From the NCBI GenBank assembly GCA_910579675.1, contig CAJTUF010000002.1, positions 136,312 to 200,311 of the forward strand: a DNA stretch of 64,000 bases. Direction: 5' to 3'. The translations under genes were made by a program, and so were the position numbers. The stretch is from an uncultured Muribaculaceae bacterium. GTDB lineage: Bacteria > Bacteroidota > Bacteroidia > Bacteroidales > Muribaculaceae. The notes beneath the pieces are model-generated. The model had not been told where the DNA came from. It ran no database searches and was given only the letters and a program-made list of their open reading frames with translations. Shown piece after piece: positions 45,141-54,273 of the stretch. Each line of letters begins with the position of its first letter. Within the stretch, counting starts at the first letter, position 1.

Positions 45141-46406
45141 TCAGTTGTTGCCCGAAGGCCATGAAATGATGGGCGAATCCTGTCCGGGCCCAAAGGATCC
45201 ATAATCCGGATCAAGGGCAATCTCGACATAAGGCACTACCTTTACCTCACAATTGATTGTATAGCCGGTAAAGGAAAAGTAGACCTTGACGAAAGTGTTT
45301 CGTGGGAGCGACGGAAGGTTGGGGAGAGCCACAGGACCAAATTCCACCGGCTCCGGGTTGTTGTCTATCTCCACCTTGGCGGTAAGTTGGTATCCGTCGC
45401 CACCTGTTGGCACCGGACTTTCAAGGAAATAGAGCTGAGGAGCGTAAGCCTTGGTATAGGTTGACGAGGATGCACCACCGGCATTGTAGCCAAAGTCAAC
45501 AGGTGTGAACACGTATGGGGCCGTAGTGAGCGATGGCGGGGTGGTATATGTGGTTATCACTCTACCATCAGAATTGACATTCAGTGGATACTTGGCAGGA
45601 GAATAGGTGGTGTTGCAGGGAAAGAGATATTGCTTTTCGGCCAGACCTGATATTGCGATTTCTGCGAAGCGGAAGCTCTCTGTCGAGATGGTATTGTCGG
45701 AATCTATGTAGAAAGCAAATTTGACAGTGCTTCGGGTTACAAAGAGTGTTTCGCTCTGGATAGGCTGTTGTCCATCGCCGTAGGATGAGGCATCGGCTAT
45801 CGGAATGTCGAAATATTCGCTCATCGGGATATAGCTCCGGGTCGAGCCGGTATTGTCGATATAGGGAGAGGCCTCGTGGGTGGAGGTCCATTGCGAGGCC
45901 ATCTGCAGATCTGCCGCCGCAGCGGGGGTAAGAGTTGCGCCTTTGGCATACGAACCTTCCCAGTCGACAGCCGGGTGGATAGATGCCTCGTTGGCTATGA
46001 CGTATATGCGCTTTGTCTCGCCGCCGATCACGCGGAAGATATACTCGCCGAAAAGGTCGCCCGGTTGAGGGACGCGGTCGGGGTAGCCATAGCATTTGTT
46101 GCCCTCGACAACATTACCGACATTGACTACAATCACACGCAGGGTGTTGATTCCTTCATAGACGGTGGCTGCGTCTTCAAACCCAAATGGATAGCCGTCG
46201 GGTTGTTGACCGATGGGATATGACGATGAGCGCGCGACGGCATCAGCTCCGGGATTGTTGAGACTCACCATAAGATGAAGATCTACCATCCGTTGCGAAG
46301 CGTCGGGCGAGTCGGACATTGAGTCGGAACAAGCCGAGAGCATGGCCATTCCAAACATCATGCAAGCCGACAGCAGATGTCGGTAAGAAAGTGTAGATAA
46401 GATCAT
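45141..46406 (-). CDS. Small fimbrillin-like lipoprotein, copy B
   Basis: 421 residues. Lipobox LSAC (Cys26), followed by 'AVARSSS' (Arg59), a possible maturation site. Typical fimbrillin segments: 'GINTLRVIVVNVGNVVEGN' (variable strand), 'ETKRIYVIANEASIHPAVDW', 'YIPMSEYFDIPI', 'FVTRSTVKFAFYIDSDN', 'FPCNTTYSPAKYP' and 'LPNLPSLPRNTFVKVYFSFTGYTINCEVKVVPYVEIALDPDYGS'. Several of these recur in the gene at 50005 ('NEAALP', 'IPMTEF', 'LFVTRVATKFAVQ', 'ATTYSPAKSP', 'LPNLPSLPRNTFV'), so the two are paralogues. Probably an accessory fimbrial subunit linking shaft and tip. Confidence 0.75.
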   Translation of the reverse strand: MILSTLSYRHLLSACMMFGMAMLSACSDSMSDSPDASQRMVDLHLMVSLNNPGADAVARSSSYPIGQQPDGYPFGFEDAATVYEGINTLRVIVVNVGNVVEGNKCYGYPDRVPQPGDLFGEYIFRVIGGETKRIYVIANEASIHPAVDWEGSYAKGATLTPAAAADLQMASQWTSTHEASPYIDNTGSTRSYIPMSEYFDIPIADASSYGDGQQPIQSETLFVTRSTVKFAFYIDSDNTISTESFRFAEIAISGLAEKQYLFPCNTTYSPAKYPLNVNSDGRVITTYTTPPSLTTAPYVFTPVDFGYNAGGASSSTYTKAYAPQLYFLESPVPTGGDGYQLTAKVEIDNNPEPVEFGPVALPNLPSLPRNTFVKVYFSFTGYTINCEVKVVPYVEIALDPDYGSFGPGQDSPIISWPSGNN

Positions 46407-46591
46407 TAAAAAAGGGGAGAGGGCGATTGTTGAGAATAGTGAATAAGATGGGAGGAGGGGGGAGGAGAGGTTGGATGGAAAGAGGAGGTGAGAGAGGTGT
46501 CGGGGAAAGAGGATGTAAAGTTAGTGATTTTTTATGAATTGAGAAAGGGGAGAGTGGTGAGGAGAGAGGGATGAGGATTACTTTTCAAGTG

Positions 46592-49500
46592 TCAATTGGC
46601 GATGCAACGCACGAAGCAAGCGTCTGTGGTCGATGATGGTTGGCCACCTACCTGGACAACGATATTGGAATATTCGATAGTGTTGAAGTCGTAGGTGGAG
46701 TAGTTAATATCCCAAGCTGGAATTAGATTAACCATTGTATTGAACCAATATATAGCGCCGTCGGAGCGGAAGATGTCCCAAAAGAGAGGTGCATCAAATA
46801 CACCATACTTATAGATACCCGCAGCCTCTGTTTTATTCTCATTTGTTGTCACGGCATCAAAATATCCCCAACGAGTGGCACATGAGTAGCGCAGGACGCC
46901 GCTAAAAGACTTTGCAACTCCTTGATATGTTCTCGAAAGCGAATGTTTGCGATGTCCGTATCCCGATGAGCCCATTGGGAAGAATAGATTGCCGCCTGTA
47001 CGGGTGTCGTAGACAAAGCATCCGCGCATGCCTTTGACGTCACCTGCCTCTCCTTTGTGGCCGAACACGTCGCCGATGCTGGAGGCGGTACCTGTAGCGC
47101 CATCTCCGTAGCACACACCAAAGCCGGTCTGAATGTGCCAGTCGGTATCGGCTACACCAGCTTTAGGTTTAAACGACATGAAATCATCGTAGGTGGCTAC
47201 ACGGTAGCCATCTCCCCGGGCCGGGAATGTGCCGCCTTGCGGATTAAACGATTTGACATCGCTCCACTTAGCTCCTTTAGTGCCATCGGTAAGGGTCAGG
47301 TTAGTACCTGCATTGCCCTCAAAATCATTAGGCTGGACCAAACGCCAAGGAGACTTGCTGTTGACGTTGCTCTCCGACGCTATGCCGGTCCAGTTGCCGA
47401 ATCGGAACAGCGATCCCTCATCGAGCGGATTTTGAGCTACATTATTCTGATCAATAGCATTGCCGGTACACCACACCCTGCCGTCGCCGAATGTGTCGTC
47501 GGCCTCATATCCTTGACGGACGAAAATAAGATGGTAGCAAGAGCAATAGTTGTATTCCACACGGATAATTGCGTAGCGCGGCTTCGATGCCGTGCCGTTG
47601 AATATCACGTCGAAGTCCATGAAAGTGTTAGATGCACCCTCAACCGACTGCCGGGTCATGACCTCATTGGCGTATTGGAAAGTATAGTCGGCTGTGGAGG
47701 TGCCGGGAGCGCCTTTGAGGCTGATAAAGTTTTCTTCCGATTGACGGATGACATACGCACGCCAAGGGCCGTCGCTCTTGAGATCTTTGAATTCGGTGGC
47801 ATCTTCCGATTCAAGCACTTTGAGCTTCACATTGAAGGACGCATCGTTGTTGGCGCTGCGATAAATGCCTTTTGGATTAACGAGGCGGCGCACCTGTCGT
47901 ACTTGAATATTTTGTTTGTCCTTATCTTGCTGCACAAGGTTAAGATCGCTGCTATCGAGTTTGCGGCCATCTGAAAGCTCAATCACAATATTTACTTTAG
48001 CATCGCGATAAAACGCATTGTAGGGATTATTGCCGGTGTATGCTGTACGGGTGATCATCTGTCGTGCTCGGGTCCATATCGGTACCTTGACATAATATGT
48101 ACCGTTGTCCCACGACACATGAAGTTTATCTTTATCCATTGCCTCATAAAGAGGATATGAGCTTATTGCGGCTTCATCTTCCGTATACTCCCTATGGCCA
48201 AGGTTGTTCTTGTCATAGTGATCCTTGTTGAATACGGATGGGGTAGAGTGTGCCAGATCCGTAGGTTCGGGAACGACAAGTGCATTGGCCGGTCTACGGA
48301 GTGACAGGAATCCATTCCACGGTTGGTTGTCCAAAATGCCGGTGTTAACGTAGCGGGCAAAAGCACCATACCACCAAGAAGATGGTTGGGAATTCCGGAT
48401 GCTGCTTAGGGAGTTGGTATTTAAGGTCAAATTGACAGGGTATTTGCAATCGGTAGGATACCAATTGTTTTGCACAATATCGGCAGTGATGCGTTTGATG
48501 GTCACATCTTCGGGAGCATCAAACTCAATGGGGATCATTGCCGAATGATTGTAGAGATAAGATATGTAGAATGGGCGCGGGTAACGCAAAGGAGTGGGGT
48601 CTTTTTTGTAGTCGATGTGCCAGTCTACGTCGTTGGCCCAGCCCTTAAACATAAGGGTGAGCTTGTAGTGGTAGTTGCGTTCGGCGTTGTAGTCGAGGTG
48701 GGTGTCTTTGCCGAGCATGAAGCGATAGGTTATCTCGCCCTGCTTCTCGGTGGAATTGTTGGAGTTGTAGTAGGCTTTCACCTCGATGTAGGAGCCATAT
48801 TTCTTGGCGTCTTTCCAAGCAATGTCGGAGGGGTCGACTCCTGAGGGGTACGACACCACGCCGGAGTTTTTGTGCTCATCGTTGACCTGCTGACGCTTGT
48901 CGGTGGGGGTGCCGTCTTCGCCTTTGCCCTGCATGTTTTCGTAGAAATAGAGGGCGTTGACATTCTCGCCGTGCATGGCCTTAATCCTCGCTTCGTCGGT
49001 TGTGAGGTTCGGGTCTTCCATCACTTCCTTGTAGTTGTAGCCGTTGATAGGATGTGATTTCGACACATAGCCGGGCCAATCTTTGTTGTAGGCAGTGAGG
49101 GGTATATCGTCGGTGGGCTTCACACCCTCGGGGCAGTAGCTTATCACCTGCTCGGAATTGCGGTAGAGGGCCACCTCCGAGTCAGGAGTCTTATTTTCCG
49201 TATCAAACGGATCGTAGGGATTGTATTTGCCGAGATAGCATGTCTGAGGAATATCCTTGATGGTGACGGAGCGGATAAAGATCTCCACGCCATCTTTCAG
49301 ACCGGAGCCGTCGAAAGCCACGGTGACTTTCGACGCGGCGCGCTTCACCCAAGCGTGGAGCGACACCGCGGGCTTGCTTATCTCGATGGTAGGGGCATCG
49401 AAGCCGGCGCTTTTGTTGTCGGGAGAGAAGTAGCCAAACATCTGATTGTTGGCCGGCACATTTTCGAGATTCCAGTTGAGATTGATGCTTTTCAGAGCCG

Positions 49501-49954
49501 ACAGGGGTTGATCGTCGATCTTTGCAAGGGTTTCTTCGGGCACATTTGCCACGGCATATATCTGATAATTGCCATAAGGGATCTCTTTCAGCTGGAATGT
49601 CGCCTTTTTTGTTTCCGATTCGGCCTGATGCTCATTGCTGCCAATGGCATCCGACGATGTTTCTTTATTTTCGGAAATTACAGGATTTTCCACCTTCACG
49701 CGTTTCACAAACTCACCGGCGGGAGTGTAGAAAATGACATTGATATTGTCCATATCCTTTATGGCATTGCCGGGAGTGCCGCCTTCGGCCCTCGACACAA
49801 TGCCGGGCACAAGGGGCTTGAAGGTTACGTTGGCCGATATGGTGGCCTGACCCTCTCCGGCATAGGAGGGGTCAAAAATGAGGTCGTCGGAGCAGCCGTA
49901 TGATAAAGCCAGAATCAATAGGAAAGAAAATAACTTTAAAATACCGTGTTTCAT
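46592..49954 (-). CDS. Large fimbrial tip-type lipoprotein, copy A
   Basis: 1120 residues. Lipobox YGC (Cys21) and mature 'SDDLIFDPSYAGEGQATISANVTFKPLVPGIVSRAEGGTPGNA', with Arg55 at exactly the same residue number as copy B. The two align throughout: 'FQLKEIPYGNYQIYAVANVP', 'NNQMFGYFSPDNKS', 'WVKRAASKVTVAFDGSGLKDGVEIFIRSVTIKDIPQTC', 'YHYKLTLMFKGWANDVDWHIDY', 'YISYLYNHSAMIPIEF', 'GYRVATYDDFM', 'FGVCYGDGATGTASS' and 'MRGCFVYDTRTGGNLFFPMG'. It ends 'DACFVRCIAN', resembling the Cys-containing end of FISUMP domains, which copy B has lost. Likely an alternative fimbrial tip adhesin. Confidence 0.75.
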   Translation of the reverse strand: MKHGILKLFSFLLILALSYGCSDDLIFDPSYAGEGQATISANVTFKPLVPGIVSRAEGGTPGNAIKDMDNINVIFYTPAGEFVKRVKVENPVISENKETSSDAIGSNEHQAESETKKATFQLKEIPYGNYQIYAVANVPEETLAKIDDQPLSALKSINLNWNLENVPANNQMFGYFSPDNKSAGFDAPTIEISKPAVSLHAWVKRAASKVTVAFDGSGLKDGVEIFIRSVTIKDIPQTCYLGKYNPYDPFDTENKTPDSEVALYRNSEQVISYCPEGVKPTDDIPLTAYNKDWPGYVSKSHPINGYNYKEVMEDPNLTTDEARIKAMHGENVNALYFYENMQGKGEDGTPTDKRQQVNDEHKNSGVVSYPSGVDPSDIAWKDAKKYGSYIEVKAYYNSNNSTEKQGEITYRFMLGKDTHLDYNAERNYHYKLTLMFKGWANDVDWHIDYKKDPTPLRYPRPFYISYLYNHSAMIPIEFDAPEDVTIKRITADIVQNNWYPTDCKYPVNLTLNTNSLSSIRNSQPSSWWYGAFARYVNTGILDNQPWNGFLSLRRPANALVVPEPTDLAHSTPSVFNKDHYDKNNLGHREYTEDEAAISSYPLYEAMDKDKLHVSWDNGTYYVKVPIWTRARQMITRTAYTGNNPYNAFYRDAKVNIVIELSDGRKLDSSDLNLVQQDKDKQNIQVRQVRRLVNPKGIYRSANNDASFNVKLKVLESEDATEFKDLKSDGPWRAYVIRQSEENFISLKGAPGTSTADYTFQYANEVMTRQSVEGASNTFMDFDVIFNGTASKPRYAIIRVEYNYCSCYHLIFVRQGYEADDTFGDGRVWCTGNAIDQNNVAQNPLDEGSLFRFGNWTGIASESNVNSKSPWRLVQPNDFEGNAGTNLTLTDGTKGAKWSDVKSFNPQGGTFPARGDGYRVATYDDFMSFKPKAGVADTDWHIQTGFGVCYGDGATGTASSIGDVFGHKGEAGDVKGMRGCFVYDTRTGGNLFFPMGSSGYGHRKHSLSRTYQGVAKSFSGVLRYSCATRWGYFDAVTTNENKTEAAGIYKYGVFDAPLFWDIFRSDGAIYWFNTMVNLIPAWDINYSTYDFNTIEYSNIVVQVGGQPSSTTDACFVRCIAN

Positions 49955-50004
49955 CGTCTGTTTTAGCTGAAAGAAATGCGAGTCTGAAGTTGTATGGGAG
50001 CAAA

Positions 50005-51126
50005 TTAGTCGCGCTCTATGCCGAAATCAGGTTTCAGCCATACGCCGGTGTATGGCTGGAGGGTAACTTCAAGATTGTTGTTATATACGGTGATGTTAAT
50101 TATCACAAAGGTGTTGCGGGGGAGAGATGGGAGATTGGGGAGAGGGGCCGAGAGCTCGACACCATCAACCGTGATCGACACCGAATAGGGGGTGGGGCCG
50201 GAGCCATATCGAGTCTCGGTGAGATAGACTATCGGCGATTTAAATTCTCGCCCTTTGTCGTCGGTTTGGGTGAGCTGAAAGGTGTAGTCGGCCACCGAAG
50301 CGGTTGAGGGCACCTCGTAGGAGGTGATGATGCGGTTGGTACCATCCGCCGGGCTCTTGGCCGGGCTGTAGGTGGTGGCGCGGGGTATGAGATATTCGCT
50401 GTCGGCTATGCTGCTCACAACCACGGGCGACAGCTCTACCTTTGAATCGGTGTTCAGGAAGCAGCTCTCGTCGAGAGTAAGCTGAACGGCAAACTTCGTT
50501 GCCACGCGGGTCACGAAAAGGGTGCTCTCGTAGGGGATGGGCTGAGGCTCATCGGGATCGGTCATGTCATATTTAGGATCACCGATCTCGATGGTGTGAA
50601 ACTCAGTCATGGGGATCAGGGATCCGTCGGGAAACATCGGCTTGTCGCTCTCGCGGGTGAGAGTCCAGTCGAGGGCGCCGGTGGCCTCGGTGAAGTTTTC
50701 GCCGGCCATGAGGTCGCGCAGAGTGGTGCGGTAGTCGTCGGGCAGGGCTGCCTCATTGCCGAAGAGATATACGGTCTTGGTGTCGTTGGGCTTCACGCGG
50801 TAGGCATCGGTCGCGGCCTCTACCGCGGCCGGCTGCGAGACGTACACATTGTGCTCGATGCGCCCGTCGCCGTCGACCACGATAAACCTCATGGTCTGGA
50901 TGAGCTCGTTGTCGCCCGATACGCCGCCAAAATATGTGGTATCGATCGGTACAGGCTCGGTGATGTCGTTGGCCCTGACGCTTAGGCGCAGGTAGGTCTC
51001 GGCCACGCGCTCCGGTTCGGGCTCGGGCAGGGGAGAGGCCGAGTCGGAGCATCCCGCGGCCCCGAGCGCGAGTATGAGCGCGAGCGCGGAGGTGATGGCT
51101 GAATGATGATTGGTCGGAAAGATCAT
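50005..51126 (-). CDS. Small fimbrillin-like lipoprotein, copy A
   Basis: 373 residues. Lipobox AGC (Cys26), Pro/Glu linker, then 'LRLSVRANDITE' (Arg51 a possible cleavage site). Fimbrillin strands include 'QTMRFIVVDGDGRIEHNVYVSQP', 'TKTVYLFGNEAALPDDYRT', 'SLIPMTEFHTIEIGD', 'LPNLPSLPRNTFVIINITVYNNNLEVTLQPYTGVWLKPDFG'. Its start overlaps the Mfa2 stop by 4 bp (ATGA), and the large protein copy A follows by 50 bp. Paralogue of the gene at 45141. Accessory fimbrial subunit by context. Confidence 0.76.
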   Translation of the reverse strand: MIFPTNHHSAITSALALILALGAAGCSDSASPLPEPEPERVAETYLRLSVRANDITEPVPIDTTYFGGVSGDNELIQTMRFIVVDGDGRIEHNVYVSQPAAVEAATDAYRVKPNDTKTVYLFGNEAALPDDYRTTLRDLMAGENFTEATGALDWTLTRESDKPMFPDGSLIPMTEFHTIEIGDPKYDMTDPDEPQPIPYESTLFVTRVATKFAVQLTLDESCFLNTDSKVELSPVVVSSIADSEYLIPRATTYSPAKSPADGTNRIITSYEVPSTASVADYTFQLTQTDDKGREFKSPIVYLTETRYGSGPTPYSVSITVDGVELSAPLPNLPSLPRNTFVIINITVYNNNLEVTLQPYTGVWLKPDFGIERD

Positions 51127-52169
51127 AGGTCGGCTTCGTTGATGCGTACTACCCAGTTGTTGACCACGATGTGGGTGCGTACCCAGCTGTTGTTTTCGTC
51201 GAGGAAGAAGATCACCGACCAGTAGTCTTCACGGTCGAGATATTCCTGTGAGGTCATTTTGCCGAAATGCTCGCTCTTGAGCAGGAGGAGATAGGGCACG
51301 AGGGGGATAGACACTGTGGGGCGTCCGGCAGGTGCCGATTTGTGGTTGATGAGCAGGCGCATGGGGGCGTCGGCCATCAGGCGCGAGGTCGAAAACTCGG
51401 CGAAAGCGAGGATGGGTTCGCCGAGGCCCGAGGGCACGGTATTGCCTTTGATCCAGGGGTAGATGGTAAACGGCTCTACGGGGAGGAGATTGTTGGCGCC
51501 ATCGAAGATCGAGTTGGCCGCATCGGTGAGGGTGAAGGTGAAGTCGGCGCTCTCCACCGGCTCACCGCTCAGGTGCTGGAGCAGGATGCGGATGTTGTGG
51601 GTGTCTTTCATCATTGGCACGGTGTAGATGCGCTCGGGCTCCACATCGCGCTCCACCACCTCAAAGGTGGCTTCGCCATAGAAGAGGTGGTGGAGCTGCA
51701 CGCCGGGAGTCACGTCGTAGCAGTCGGTGTCCATCGCCACTCCGAGCTCGCCAGGGGCTGATCCAAGCGGATAGGAGCCTGTGAAGTGGAAGGAGCTTTC
51801 GGGGCAGTTCATGCCGCCGTAGGCCTTGACGGTGTAGACGCCGGGGAGAAAGGGGGTGGCTGCGTCGCCTTCGGGCACGATGGTCATGGCCCAACCCTCG
51901 TCGGAGAGGAGGGCGCGGTCGGTCTCGTCGCGCACTGCCACAAGATTTCCCTCGGAGTCGTAGATAAGCACTTTAAGGCAGTGGACCTGTGAGGGAAATG
52001 CGTTGGCATAAAGCATGTTGTAGTCGTAGACAAAGCGGAGCTTGACGCCGCAGGGGTCGAGGTCGTCGTAGATCAGGGAGTCGCACGAGGTGGCTGTCAT
52101 CGCGGCGGCAATGATGGCGATGGCCGATGCGATGGCTTGGATTTTATGGCGTAGGGTTGAAACTATCAT
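51123..52169 (-). CDS. FimB/Mfa2-family fimbrial anchor subunit
   Basis: 348 residues. Lipobox TSC (Cys29) followed by 'DSLIYDDLDPCGVKLRFVYDYNMLYANAFPSQVHCLKVLIYD', the characteristic Mfa2 opening. There is no Arg maturation site just after the Cys, fitting a permanently lipid-anchored base subunit. The C-terminal strand 'IHIVVNNWVVRINEADL' resembles the end of Mfa1. In Porphyromonas, Mfa2 anchors the fimbria and terminates its growth. It follows Mfa1 after a 252-bp gap that contains a hairpin. Confidence 0.85.
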   Translation of the reverse strand: MIVSTLRHKIQAIASAIAIIAAAMTATSCDSLIYDDLDPCGVKLRFVYDYNMLYANAFPSQVHCLKVLIYDSEGNLVAVRDETDRALLSDEGWAMTIVPEGDAATPFLPGVYTVKAYGGMNCPESSFHFTGSYPLGSAPGELGVAMDTDCYDVTPGVQLHHLFYGEATFEVVERDVEPERIYTVPMMKDTHNIRILLQHLSGEPVESADFTFTLTDAANSIFDGANNLLPVEPFTIYPWIKGNTVPSGLGEPILAFAEFSTSRLMADAPMRLLINHKSAPAGRPTVSIPLVPYLLLLKSEHFGKMTSQEYLDREDYWSVIFFLDENNSWVRTHIVVNNWVVRINEADL

Positions 52170-52375
52170 CGGTAAGGCGATATGATAGGGGGTTAATGAT
52201 CAGTGGGGTATGGATTGGTTTATATGGTGTCCGGCTCGGGGCCGGGGAGAATTGTCGTAAGTAGTGGTCAGAGTTTTGAGGTCTGAAGTGAGGGGAGGGA
52301 GAGGTCAGAGGTAAGAGTGATGAGGTATGAGGTGAGGGGAGAAGTGGGAGAGGGAGGGGGAGGAAAGGCAGGCGA

Positions 52376-52399
52376 GTGCCGGCCCGGATTGACCGGCAC
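52376..52399 (-). terminator. Hairpin between Mfa1 and Mfa2 (possible attenuator)
   Basis: GTGCCGG/CCGGCAC, 7-bp stem with a 10-nt loop, 23 bp after the Mfa1 stop. No T run follows; the next 80 nt are strongly pyrimidine-rich on the coding strand. It could trim or stabilise the Mfa1 message. Confidence 0.5.
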
Positions 52400-52421
52400 G
52401 CGCTTGCGGTATAGGGTGGAA

Positions 52422-54212
52422 TTAGAGATCGATGTTGTTGACGCGAACAACCCAGGGCATTACGCGAACCTCAACCCTGAAGTAGGTCTTGGGTGATTCG
52501 TCGGGATCGCCCGGATCTTCGGGATCGGGGTCATCGTCGGGATCGCCGGGATGGCCGAACTCAGTGATTTTGTTTACGCTAAGTTTGTAAACGTTGTTGC
52601 GGACAGTTGCAAACTCCATAACGCCCATCTTGATGTGGCCGGGGTCTTCAGCAACGTTGTCGTTATGGCGGTTGTAGTAGTAATAGTAAACGGGATACTT
52701 GCCGTCTTCCTCGCGATAGATGGTGATACCATCCTTAACGGTCTTTTTGAAGTCGCTTGCACCCTCAGCGATCGAAGCCTCGCCGGTCTCTTCGTCGAAG
52801 TTGATGATACCCTCGTTTTCTTCGAGTGTGGACATCTCCTTGAAGTAGCGTGCTACGGAAGTGTTGGGGTTTTCATTGTATGCGGCAACAAGACCTTTCA
52901 GGCTATAGAATTTGTTGTCGTACATGTAAAGAACGCCTCCATCAGCAATGAGATTGCCGAGAGGGGTACCCTCTTTGCCGGTGATGTAACCCTTGAAGAG
53001 CACACCGGTGGTGATGCCATGTTTCTGATTTTCTACGTTGGGCTTGCCGTCAGTAGTTTCAGTGTCGGGGATGGTGTTTTCGGTAGCATAGCGCCAGATG
53101 CGGTAGCCTTTGATATCGGGATTCCAATAATCATCGTTATCCTCTTCTCCGTTGGGGAATGCATCGTAGGTGAGGTCTGAGGGTTTGAAACCGGGTTTAG
53201 AGGTGGCGTAATAGAAGTAGTCTGATACATTACCGCCATTATAATCCTTCTTGAAATCTAAGCCGGTGCTGACAACCCAAGCGAACTGGGGTGTGGTAAC
53301 AGATGAAATATAGGGATACTCGCGCTTACAAACGAAAGAGGGATCCCAAAGAGGGCTGGTGGAAACACGTTCGAGGTAGTAGAACGACTTGGCCATGTTG
53401 AAGAGTGCAAGGCTATCGAGAGTGACGTAACCGCCAACTTCGCCATCTGTGCCGGTGTTGATGATCTCATACTGGTTTGCAAGGAGATCGCCATCAGCTT
53501 CCTTCTGCTTGAAGTCGAAACGCACGGCAGCGCGCTGAACCTCAACTATACCAAGGTCGATGGGCTTCTCTTTGGTCGCTGTAGCGAGTTCATCTGAGGT
53601 GAGTTTTGAGGGCTCAGGCACGGTGCGGTTGGTCATCAGGAACTGGTTGGGCTTCCAGATTGACTCAACATTCGAGTCCATGATTTCGTCGGTGAAAGCA
53701 GCGCCTTCAGAAAGGCCGGAGAGCTGGGCTACAAAAGTGGCAGAGGGATTGCAATAAGCGAATACATAAACGGGAGCACCGTTCTCACCTTCGTTCTCGG
53801 CCACATAGGTAACGAGGGCCTGTGAGCGGAAGCGAACTACATAAGAGGGATAGATTTCGTCGGTAGAACTTCCAGGGGTCTGCATACCATTGTCGGTAGC
53901 ATCGGCCTGAGCGCTGGCGATATACTTATAGGTGTAGGGCTCGTTGGGATCGGTACCCTCACGGCTTGCGAGAACAACGAGGATCGAGTTGACCTTGTTT
54001 TCCTGATCCTTGCCAATCTCAAAACCGGCATCGGAGTTGGTGTTGTCGTCAGGATCAACAGTTGTGCTGCGGCTTCCGACAGGCATCTGAAGAGTCAGAC
54101 GAACTGGAATACCCGATTCGGGTACTTCCACCTCCATCTTGGGGGCATCGTCGGAGCAAGACCAGAGGCTTGCGGCGAGAGCAAGAACACCAAATTTAAG
54201 AAGATTCTTCAT
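52422..54212 (-). CDS. Mfa1-family major fimbrial subunit
   Basis: 596 residues. Lipobox WSC (Cys19) then 'SDDAPKMEVEVPESGIPVRLTLQMPVGSRSTTVDPDDN', with Arg48 in the fimbrillin maturation position. The domain start 'NKVNSILVVLASREG...YTYKYIAS' and the second-domain blocks ('YVYNKF' equivalent 'LYMYDNKFYSLKGLVAAYNEN', 'YYYYYNRHNDN', 'MEFATVRNNVYKLSVNKITEFGHPGDPDDDPDPEDPGDP') are those of Mfa1. The final strand 'RVEVRVMPWVVRVNNIDL' would be the exchanged donor or terminal strand. It would form the fimbrial shaft on the cell surface. First structural subunit after two accessory genes. Confidence 0.88.
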   Translation of the reverse strand: MKNLLKFGVLALAASLWSCSDDAPKMEVEVPESGIPVRLTLQMPVGSRSTTVDPDDNTNSDAGFEIGKDQENKVNSILVVLASREGTDPNEPYTYKYIASAQADATDNGMQTPGSSTDEIYPSYVVRFRSQALVTYVAENEGENGAPVYVFAYCNPSATFVAQLSGLSEGAAFTDEIMDSNVESIWKPNQFLMTNRTVPEPSKLTSDELATATKEKPIDLGIVEVQRAAVRFDFKQKEADGDLLANQYEIINTGTDGEVGGYVTLDSLALFNMAKSFYYLERVSTSPLWDPSFVCKREYPYISSVTTPQFAWVVSTGLDFKKDYNGGNVSDYFYYATSKPGFKPSDLTYDAFPNGEEDNDDYWNPDIKGYRIWRYATENTIPDTETTDGKPNVENQKHGITTGVLFKGYITGKEGTPLGNLIADGGVLYMYDNKFYSLKGLVAAYNENPNTSVARYFKEMSTLEENEGIINFDEETGEASIAEGASDFKKTVKDGITIYREEDGKYPVYYYYYNRHNDNVAEDPGHIKMGVMEFATVRNNVYKLSVNKITEFGHPGDPDDDPDPEDPGDPDESPKTYFRVEVRVMPWVVRVNNIDL

Positions 54213-54273
54213 TTGATAATGGTTCTTTGGTTTGTTATTATGATTGATTATTGTTTATTTTTTTTGTTAGTTG

